55,169 bases of DNA from Acidobacteriota bacterium. Lineage in GTDB: Bacteria; Acidobacteriota; Terriglobia; 20CM-2-55-15. The position numbers and the translations under genes are program-made. The notes beneath the pieces were generated by a model. It made no database searches, was not told the origin of the DNA, and saw only the letters and a program-made list of their open reading frames with translations. The stretch is taken from assembly GCA_022821145.1 (NCBI GenBank), contig JAJEEE010000027.1, positions 1-55,169 of the forward strand. Direction: 5' to 3'. Below are positions 49,283 to 55,169 of this stretch, piece after piece; within the stretch, counting starts at the first letter, position 1, and each line of letters begins with the position of its first letter.

Positions 49283-50743
49283 TCAGCCCGCAAGTTTCTT
49301 GCGAAGCAGCTCGTTGACGCTCTTCGGGTTCGCGCGCCCCTCGGTGGCCTTCATGACCTGGCCGACGAACCACCCGATCGTCCCGGCCTTGCCCGACCGG
49401 ACCTGCGCGGCCGGCCCCGGATTGGCGTCGATGATCGCGTCGACGATCTTCTCGATCTCGCCGGTATCGCTGATCTGACGGAGCCCCTGGGTCTCGACGA
49501 TGGATTCGGGCGATTGCCCGGACCGGTACATGGCCTCGATCACCGTCTTCCCGATCTTGCCGGAAATCGTCCCGGCGTCGATCATCGCGATCATCGCCGC
49601 CAGCATCTCGGGCCGCAACCGAATCTCCGACAGGTCCTTCAGATCGATCTCGTCGTCCTTCACGAGCCGCAACAGGTCGCCCATGATCCAGTTCGCCGCG
49701 TCCTTGGCGTGGCCGCACAGCTCGACGACCGACTCGAAATAGTCCGCCAGCGCCCGTGTCGACGTCAGAACGCCCGCGTCGTAGGCGGACAGGCCATGCT
49801 CGCCCACGAAACGGCGGCGGCGCGCCGCGGGCAGCTCCGCCAGCGTCCCGCGCAACTCCCCAACCCACGGTTCGTCCACGACCAGGAGGGGCAGGTCCGG
49901 CTCGGGGAAGTACCGGTAGTCGTGCGCCTCCTCCTTGCTCCGCATCGAGACCGTGCGTTCATCCGCGCTGTTCCACAGGCGCGTTTCCTGGACGACGCGG
50001 CCGCCGCCTTCGACGACCCCGGCCTGGCGTTCCGCCTCGTGCTCGATCGCCGCGCCCAGGAAACGGATCGAGTTCAGGTTCTTCAACTCGGTGCGCGTGC
50101 CCAACTCCGCGCCGGGCTCGCGGATCGAGACGTTGGCGTCGCATCGCAGGCTGCCCTCTTCCATGTTTCCGTCGCAGACATCGATGTATTCGAGAATCTC
50201 CTTCAGCCGGGTCAGGTATTCCTGCGACTCTTCGGCCGACCTCAAGTCGGGATGGGTAACGATCTCGATCAGCGGCGTGCCGCTGCGGTTGAGGTCGATG
50301 TGCGTGTGACGGTCCGAGCCGGGAAATCCCTCGTGAAGCGACTTGCCGGCGTCCTCCTCCATGTGTATGCGCTGGATGCGGACCCGCCGGGTTTCGCCGC
50401 CGACCTCGATATCGAGATGCCCGTTCTCGGCGAAGGGACGGTCGTATTGCGAGATCTGGTATCCCTTGGGGAGATCGGGATAGAAGTAGTTCTTTCGGGA
50501 CCATTGGGAAACCGGGTGAATCGTGCAGTTCAGCGCCAGACCTGCTCGAACCGCCAGCACGACCGCGTCCCGGTTCAAGACCGGCAGGGCGCCGGGCAGG
50601 CCCAGGCAGACCGGGCACGTGTTGAGGTTCGGGGCCTGGCCGAAGGCCGTCGAACAGGAACAGAACAGCTTGGACCGGGTCCGGAGCTGCGCGTGGCACT
50701 CCAGGCCGATCACTGTCTCGTAACGGACCGTCGACACGCTCAC
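49283..50743 (-). CDS. gatB: Asp-tRNA(Asn)/Glu-tRNA(Gln) amidotransferase subunit B
   Basis: The 486-residue protein has [13 protein letters not shown], the zinc-site region [38 protein letters not shown] and the tail YqeY-like domain ending in [12 protein letters not shown]. It transfers ammonia onto misacylated tRNA with GatA and GatC, neither of which is in this window. GTG 50743 is taken; GTG 50737 is a close alternative. It is divergent from mtnA. Confidence 0.95.
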   Translation of the reverse strand: MSVSTVRYETVIGLECHAQLRTRSKLFCSCSTAFGQAPNLNTCPVCLGLPGALPVLNRDAVVLAVRAGLALNCTIHPVSQWSRKNYFYPDLPKGYQISQYDRPFAENGHLDIEVGGETRRVRIQRIHMEEDAGKSLHEGFPGSDRHTHIDLNRSGTPLIEIVTHPDLRSAEESQEYLTRLKEILEYIDVCDGNMEEGSLRCDANVSIREPGAELGTRTELKNLNSIRFLGAAIEHEAERQAGVVEGGGRVVQETRLWNSADERTVSMRSKEEAHDYRYFPEPDLPLLVVDEPWVGELRGTLAELPAARRRRFVGEHGLSAYDAGVLTSTRALADYFESVVELCGHAKDAANWIMGDLLRLVKDDEIDLKDLSEIRLRPEMLAAMIAMIDAGTISGKIGKTVIEAMYRSGQSPESIVETQGLRQISDTGEIEKIVDAIIDANPGPAAQVRSGKAGTIGWFVGQVMKATEGRANPKSVNELLRKKLAG

Positions 50744-50749
50744 TGCGTC

Positions 50750-50755
50750 AATTTA
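50750..50755 (-). promoter_or_regulatory. -10 element (TGcTAAATT, minus strand) of gatB
   Basis: TAAATT, with TGC ahead of it, ends 6 nt before GTG 50743. No ribosome binding site fits in the gap, so the transcript is probably leaderless. Confidence 0.45.
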
Positions 50756-50801
50756 GCACACGATTTCCGGGCGCCCCGCCGTGCACGGTTCCGCCGCGGG
50801 C

Positions 50802-50810
50802 TGCTAGAAT
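50802..50810 (+). promoter_or_regulatory. Extended -10 (TGcTAGAAT) of mtnA-tsaD
   Basis: TAGAAT (50805-50810) with TG one base ahead, 31 nt before ATG 50842. It lies in the 98-bp divergent gap with gatB. No good -35. Confidence 0.5.
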
Positions 50811-50841
50811 TCCGGATTCGATCCGAGTTGGGGCGATCCGA

Positions 50842-51882
50842 ATGATCAAGACGATCGATTGGACAGGGGACGGCGTCCGGATGATAGACCAGACGAAGCT
50901 GCCCGCCGTCGAGGAATACCCGGTGTTCCGGACCTTCGAAGAGGTTGCCGAGGCCATCCGCACGATGGTTGTCCGCGGCGCGCCGGCCATCGGCGTCGCC
51001 GCCGCCCTGGGCATGGCCCTGGGCATGAAGCGGTCCGAGGCCGGCGACACGGCCCAGGCGGCGGCCGATTTTCGCAGGATCGCCGATACCATGGCCGGAA
51101 CGCGCCCGACGGCTGTCAACCTGTTCTGGGCCGTGGAGAGGATGACGCGCCGGTTCGAGCGCCTTCTCGAGGACGGGGCGGATCTGGACGCCATTCGCGA
51201 GGGGCTCGTCGCCGAGGCCCTGGCGATCCGGGACGAGGACATCGAAAGCAACCGGCGCATGGGCCGGCTCGGCCAGGAGCTGTTGCCCTCCAGCGGCACG
51301 GTCCTGACCCACTGCAACGCGGGAGCCCTTGCCACGGCGGGCTACGGGACGGCGCTCGGCGTCATTCGCGCCGCCGTGGAACACGGGAAGCGTCTTCGGG
51401 TCCTGGCCGACGAGACGCGGCCGTTTCTCCAGGGAGCGCGCCTGACGGCGTGGGAGCTGTGGAAGGACGACATCGACGTGCGCGTGATCGCCGACAACAT
51501 GGCCGGCGCGTTCATGCGCCAGGGCCGGGTCGACGCCGTGATCGTCGGCGCCGACCGAATCGCGGCCAACGGCGACGTCGCCAACAAGATCGGCACCTAC
51601 ACGATCGCCGTCGTCGCCGCCCGCCACGAGATCCCCTTCTACGTCGCCGCTCCGACGTCGACGCTCGACCTGTCGCTGGCGACGGGGGCGGAGATCCCGA
51701 TCGAGGAACGGGACCCGTCGGAGGTGACCCGCTTCGCCGGCGTGCGCGTCGTGCCCGAGAGCGTCACGGCGTTCAACCCCGCGTTCGACGTCACGCCGAA
51801 CGACTACGTCACGGCCATCATCACGGAACGCGGCGTCGCCCGGCCGCCCTACGGACCGTCGCTGGCCGCGCTGGCCGGGTGA
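50842..51882 (+). CDS. mtnA: S-methyl-5-thioribose-1-phosphate isomerase
   Basis: The 346-residue enzyme isomerises methylthioribose-1-phosphate to methylthioribulose-1-phosphate in the methionine salvage pathway. [13 protein letters not shown], Cys158 in [10 protein letters not shown] and Asp238 in [17 protein letters not shown] are the expected catalytic pair and motif. No other mtn genes are nearby. The stop overlaps the tsaD ATG by one base. Confidence 0.93.
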   Translation: MIKTIDWTGDGVRMIDQTKLPAVEEYPVFRTFEEVAEAIRTMVVRGAPAIGVAAALGMALGMKRSEAGDTAQAAADFRRIADTMAGTRPTAVNLFWAVERMTRRFERLLEDGADLDAIREGLVAEALAIRDEDIESNRRMGRLGQELLPSSGTVLTHCNAGALATAGYGTALGVIRAAVEHGKRLRVLADETRPFLQGARLTAWELWKDDIDVRVIADNMAGAFMRQGRVDAVIVGADRIAANGDVANKIGTYTIAVVAARHEIPFYVAAPTSTLDLSLATGAEIPIEERDPSEVTRFAGVRVVPESVTAFNPAFDVTPNDYVTAIITERGVARPPYGPSLAALAG

Positions 51883-52964
51883 TGCGCGTCCTCGGAATCG
51901 AGACGTCGTGCGACGAGACGGCCGCCGCCGTCGTCGAGGACGGCCGCCGGATCCTCTCCAACGTCATCTACTCCCAGGTCGATACGCACACGCTGTACGG
52001 CGGGATCGTGCCGGAGCTGGCGTCGCGCGAGCACATCCGGAAGATCGAGCCGGTGGTCGGGCAGGCGCTGGCCGAGGCGGGAACCGAGCTGAAAGAGATC
52101 GACGGGGTCGCGGCCACCTATGGGCCCGGTCTGGTGGGTTCGCTGCTTGTCGGGCTGACCTACGCCAAGGCGCTCGCCTACGCGTCGGGCGCGCCGTGGA
52201 TCGGCGTCGATCACATCGAAGGGCACATCTATTCGGTCTTCCTCGAGAACGCCGGCGTGGAGTTTCCCGCGCTCGCGCTGGTCGTCTCGGGGGGGCATAC
52301 GAACCTGTTCTGGGTGGAGTCGTCCACCGGCGACTGTTCCCGTCTGGAGTACCGGCTGATCGGCAAGACGCGCGACGACGCCGCCGGCGAGGCCTACGAC
52401 AAGGTGGGGAAGCTGTTGGGACTGCCCTATCCCGGCGGGCCGGTCATCGACCGGCTGGCCGCGTTGGGCGATGGCGGCGTTCGGCATTTTCCAATGGCGA
52501 AGATCTCCGACCGGTCGATGGATTTCAGCTTCAGCGGGATCAAGACGGCCGTGCTGAGGGTGTTCAAGGAAGAGGGCCTGGAGCCGCTCGACGAGGAGGC
52601 GAGCCGGCGGGATCCGGACCGCCTGAACCTGCTCGCGGGGTTCCAGGAAGGCGTGGTCCGCGCGCTCGTCCGCCGCACGATGGAAGCCGCCCACCGGTTG
52701 CAGCCGCGTTCCATCCTGTTGTCCGGCGGCGTCGCCGCCAACCGGCGGCTGCGTCAGGCCATGTCCGTGGCCGCGGCCGAACAAGAAGTGGCCTTCTACT
52801 ATCCCCGCCCGGTGCTCACGACGGACAACGCGGCGATGATCGCGTGCGCCGGCACTTTCAGGCTCATGCGGGGAGAGCGTTCCAGCTACGACCTGGACGC
52901 GGATCCGGGGCTCAAGCTCGCGGCGCCCGCGCCGCCGTCCAAGAAGGGGCGTTGGAAGCAGTAA
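51882..52964 (+). CDS. tsaD: tRNA N6-threonylcarbamoyladenosine synthase subunit
   Basis: The 360-residue ASKHA protein has VLGIETSCDETAAAVV, the metal site HIEGH (IGVDHIEGHIYSV), VVSGGHTNLFWV and TDNAAMIACAG. TsaD makes t6A37 on ANN-decoding tRNAs with TsaB and TsaE. The ATG start overlaps mtnA. It converges with frr, leaving an 18-nt gap. Confidence 0.95.
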   Translation: MRVLGIETSCDETAAAVVEDGRRILSNVIYSQVDTHTLYGGIVPELASREHIRKIEPVVGQALAEAGTELKEIDGVAATYGPGLVGSLLVGLTYAKALAYASGAPWIGVDHIEGHIYSVFLENAGVEFPALALVVSGGHTNLFWVESSTGDCSRLEYRLIGKTRDDAAGEAYDKVGKLLGLPYPGGPVIDRLAALGDGGVRHFPMAKISDRSMDFSFSGIKTAVLRVFKEEGLEPLDEEASRRDPDRLNLLAGFQEGVVRALVRRTMEAAHRLQPRSILLSGGVAANRRLRQAMSVAAAEQEVAFYYPRPVLTTDNAAMIACAGTFRLMRGERSSYDLDADPGLKLAAPAPPSKKGRWKQ

Positions 52965-52982
52965 CGGTACGGCGCCGCCGGG

Positions 52983-53543
52983 TCACACCGTCAGGATTTC
53001 CTCTTCCTTGGCTTTCGCGATCTCGTCGAGCTTCTTGATGAACTCGTCCGTCAGCTTCTGAATCTCGTCCAGCGTGCGGCGCTCTTCGTCTTCGGACATC
53101 TCCTTGTTCCTGAGATGTCGCTTCATGCTGTCGTTCGCGTCGCGTCGGATGTTCCGGACGGCCGTCCGGTGGTCCTCGAGCACCTTGTGGACGTGGCGGG
53201 CCAGCTCCCGGCGGCGTTCCTCGTTGAGGGGAGGGATGGGGATCCGTATCAGGCGGCCGTCGTTGGACGGGTTCAGGCCGAGATCCGACGCCCGGATCGA
53301 TTTCTCTATGGCGCCGATGATCGATACGTCCCAGGGCTGGATCGTCACGAGGCTGGGCTCGGGCGCCGCCATCGACGCGACCTGGTTGATGGGCGTCGGC
53401 GCGCCGTAGTACTCCACGTGGATGCCGTCGAAGAGGGACAGGGAGGCGCGGCCGGTGCGGACGCCGGCCAACTCGCGCCGCAAGTCTTCAACGGCCTTTT
53501 CCATGCGGGTCCGCGTCTGTGCGATCTCGTCCTTGGTCGACAT
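52983..53543 (-). CDS. frr: Ribosome recycling factor
   Basis: The 186-residue protein matches RRF end to end: RMEKAVEDLRRELAGVRTGRAS, PINQVASMAAPEPSLVTIQPWD and LNEERRRELARHVHKVLEDH. It splits post-termination ribosomes with EF-G. AAGGAG lies just before ATG 53543. It is last in the minus-strand block rpsB-tsf-pyrH-frr. Confidence 0.96.
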   Translation of the reverse strand: MSTKDEIAQTRTRMEKAVEDLRRELAGVRTGRASLSLFDGIHVEYYGAPTPINQVASMAAPEPSLVTIQPWDVSIIGAIEKSIRASDLGLNPSNDGRLIRIPIPPLNEERRRELARHVHKVLEDHRTAVRNIRRDANDSMKRHLRNKEMSEDEERRTLDEIQKLTDEFIKKLDEIAKAKEEEILTV

Positions 53544-53572
53544 GGCTCCTTACCCTTTCCCGTCCGCCTCCG

Positions 53573-54301
53573 CTATTGGACCAGGGATCCGATCTCCTCG
53601 CCCAGGACCACGCGCTTGACGTTTCCACGATCGCCGATGTTGAACACGATGATCGGCATCCCGTTGTCCATGCACAGCGAAACGGCCGTGGTGTCCATCA
53701 CGCCCAGCTTCCGCTTGATCACGTCGAGGTAGGAAATCCTCCGCAGCATGTTCGCGTCGGCGACCCGCTCCGGGTCGGCGTCGTAGACGCCGTCCACGCG
53801 CGTGGCCTTCATGAGCACCTCGGCCTTGATTTCCATGCCGCGCAGCGCGGCCGTGGTGTCGGTCGAAAAATACGGGTTGCCGGTGCCGGCGGCGAATATC
53901 ACGACGCGGCCCTTCTCGAGGTGGCGGACGGCGCGCCGCTTGATGTACGGCTCGGCCACTTCACGCATCTCGATGGCGGACAGGACGCGGGTGTAGACGT
54001 CGGCGTTCTCCAGCGCGTCCTGAAGGGCCAGGGCGTTGATGACCGTGGCCAACATGCCCATGTGGTCGGCCGACACCCGGTCGAACCCCTGCTCGCTGGC
54101 GGCCAGCCCTCGGATGATGTTGCCGCCGCCGATGACGATTCCGATCTCGACGCCCAGGGCGTGAACTTCGCGGATCTCCAACGCGATGCCTTGCACCACG
54201 TCGGGATCGATACCGAAGGGTTGCGAACCCATCAGCGCCTCGCCGCTCAGCTTGAGCAGCACCCGGCGGTATCGCGGGGTGGGTATTGGCTGCGAGCTCA
54301 T
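53573..54301 (-). CDS. pyrH: UMP kinase
   Basis: The 242-residue amino-acid-kinase-fold enzyme phosphorylates [30 protein letters not shown] and [14 protein letters not shown] with [10 protein letters not shown]-type [12 protein letters not shown] are diagnostic. It is followed by frr, the usual order. ATG 54301 is chosen over internal starts because it matches family length. Confidence 0.96.
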   Translation of the reverse strand: MSSQPIPTPRYRRVLLKLSGEALMGSQPFGIDPDVVQGIALEIREVHALGVEIGIVIGGGNIIRGLAASEQGFDRVSADHMGMLATVINALALQDALENADVYTRVLSAIEMREVAEPYIKRRAVRHLEKGRVVIFAAGTGNPYFSTDTTAALRGMEIKAEVLMKATRVDGVYDADPERVADANMLRRISYLDVIKRKLGVMDTTAVSLCMDNGMPIIVFNIGDRGNVKRVVLGEEIGSLVQ

Positions 54302-54337
54302 ATCGGGTCTCGTCGCGCCGGAGCCGCCGAAAACGGG

Positions 54338-54988
54338 CTAGGTGTCCAGAAGCTCCTGCACTTCGCCGCCGAGATCGGCCCGGCGCTTCTCGAGGCCTTC
54401 GCCGGTCTGAAATCGGACAAACCGCCGCACACGGATGTTCTCGCCGATCTTGCCGACGGCTTCCCGAATGCGATCCTCGACGGTCATGGACGTGTCCCGG
54501 ACGAACTCCTGTTCATACAGGCAGGACATCTTGAAGTACGCGCCCAGCTTGCCCTCGGCGATTCTATCGACAATGTTGTCCGGCTTTCCAGAGGAACGTG
54601 CCTGGTCCCGGTATATTCCCTTCTCGTGCTCGACGACGTCGGAGGGCACGTCTTCACGCCGGACGTAGGCCGGGTTCTGCGCGCAGATGTGCATCGCCAC
54701 GTCCTTCACCAGGGCCTGGAAATCATCGCTCCTGGCGGCGAAATCCGTTTCGCAGTTCACCTCGACCAGGACTCCGATCTTGCCGCCGCCGTGGACGTAG
54801 TGTCCGACCATCCCCTCGGCGGCGATGCGCGTGGCCTTCTTTTCGGCCGACGCCTGACCCTTCTTGCGCAAGGCCAGGATCGCCTTCTCCTCGTCGCCGC
54901 CGGACTCTTCCAGCGCCTTCTTGCAGTCCATCATCCCGGCGCCGGTCTTGTCGCGGAGAGCCTTCACCTGCTGTGCCGTGATTGCCAT
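54338..54988 (-). CDS. tsf: Elongation factor Ts (short form)
   Basis: The 216-residue EF-Ts has VKALRDKTGAGMMDCKKAL, EGMVGHYVHGGGKIGVLVEV and CETDFAARSDDF, the canonical motifs. It is shorter than the 283-residue E. coli form, lacking most of one C-terminal subdomain, as in several non-proteobacterial phyla. AAGGAG precedes the ATG. It is downstream of rpsB. Confidence 0.95.
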   Translation of the reverse strand: MAITAQQVKALRDKTGAGMMDCKKALEESGGDEEKAILALRKKGQASAEKKATRIAAEGMVGHYVHGGGKIGVLVEVNCETDFAARSDDFQALVKDVAMHICAQNPAYVRREDVPSDVVEHEKGIYRDQARSSGKPDNIVDRIAEGKLGAYFKMSCLYEQEFVRDTSMTVEDRIREAVGKIGENIRVRRFVRFQTGEGLEKRRADLGGEVQELLDT

Positions 54989-55082
54989 CGTTCGTTGTGC
55001 TCCTTACGAAAAGACCGGGCGAAGACACCCGGTTCCCGCCTGGTTTCGGTCGCTTGAAATGAAAGTGGGTCGCCCGGCGACG

Positions 55083-55169
55083 TCACATCGCCGGGGGTGT
55101 TTCATCGCCAGCCGCCGTTGGTCCCGGAACCGTTTCTGCGATCGGCGCCGGCTCGGCCCCGCCCGCCGG
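55083..55169 (-). CDS. rpsB: Ribosomal protein uS2, C-terminal end only
   Basis: A minus-strand frame running off the window ends at TGA (55083-55085). The 28 visible residues are Ala/Pro/Glu/Thr-rich and end TPPAM, like the disordered C-terminal tails of uS2. Position just upstream of tsf, the universal rpsB-tsf order, supports the call. The conserved part lies outside the window. Confidence 0.6.
   Translation of the reverse strand, partial: PAGGAEPAPIAETVPGPTAAGDETPPAM

Noticed and set aside
52965-52982. Terminator between tsaD and frr
   Set aside because: The 18-nt gap has only a short GC palindrome (CGGCGCCG) and no T-tract.

Overview
This 55 kb window is a GC-rich bacterial chromosome segment, most probably from an uncultivated Acidobacteriota-like lineage. 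The pointers to that lineage are a secreted GWxTD-domain protein followed by a carboxypeptidase-regulatory/beta-barrel protein, the tgt-yajC-secD-secF-tonB-exbB-exbD-exbD order, and a short EF-Ts. The placement is an inference from gene content, not from a tree. I saw no rRNA, tRNA, insertion sequence, CRISPR array or prophage. No gene-free stretch exceeds about 220 bases.

Region 1 (1-10948, all +) is an archaeal-type C1 module. It holds genes for tetrahydromethanopterin (H4MPT) synthesis: a DUF6513 dihydropteroate-synthase-like protein, DUF447, beta-RFAP synthase and an ATP-grasp enzyme. It also holds the pathway from formaldehyde to formyl carriers: Fae, an MtdB-type dehydrogenase, formylmethanofuran dehydrogenase subunits D, B, A and C, and formyltransferase. 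Methenyl-H4MPT cyclohydrolase (Mch) and the Fe-S electron-transfer subunits are not in the window. The central discovery is the B subunit. Its reading frame is interrupted by one TGA at the position of the Mo/W-ligating Cys/Sec of archaeal FwdB. The same frame resumes at once with His-Gly-Pro, and a hairpin with the properties of a bacterial SECIS lies 16 nt downstream. I read it as a 448-residue selenoprotein (Sec120). Together with a retained FwdD domain, it suggests a catalytically competent bacterial formylmethanofuran dehydrogenase.

Region 2 (11072-19590, +) appears to be a catabolic cluster: 3-hydroxyisobutyrate-dehydrogenase-like reductase, EboE-like TIM-barrel protein, bicupin, Gfo/Idh/MocA oxidoreductase, ACS-type MFS transporter, MetE-like methyltransferase, RimK-like ATP-grasp ligase and aldo/keto reductase. 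Its position directly behind the C1 genes suggests uptake and breakdown of a methylated or C1-releasing substrate. That is a hypothesis.

Region 3 (19654-35718, mixed) holds a HupE/UreJ-like membrane protein with its anchor partner, and a DUF2085/zinc-ribbon pair. It continues with the GWxTD protein and beta-barrel, then a PDZ-7TM-GAF-PAS histidine kinase with an NtrC-type regulator whose GAFTGA loop reads GAFTSA. The rest is a divergent phosphate acyltransferase, bS21, a TPMT-like methyltransferase, a DUF4143 ATPase, a Cys-rich protein, a GT9 glycosyltransferase and small unknowns.

Region 4 (35737-55169) is core physiology: methylmalonyl-CoA mutase large subunit, tgt, yajC-secD-secF, a TonB/ExbB/ExbD energisation operon with a TPR lipoprotein, bifunctional Rel, RidA, a secreted hydrolase, gatB, mtnA, tsaD, and the minus-strand translation/nucleotide block rpsB-tsf-pyrH-frr. 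Several operon-leading genes carry a -10-like hexamer only 6-11 nt before the start codon, which suggests widespread leaderless transcription.
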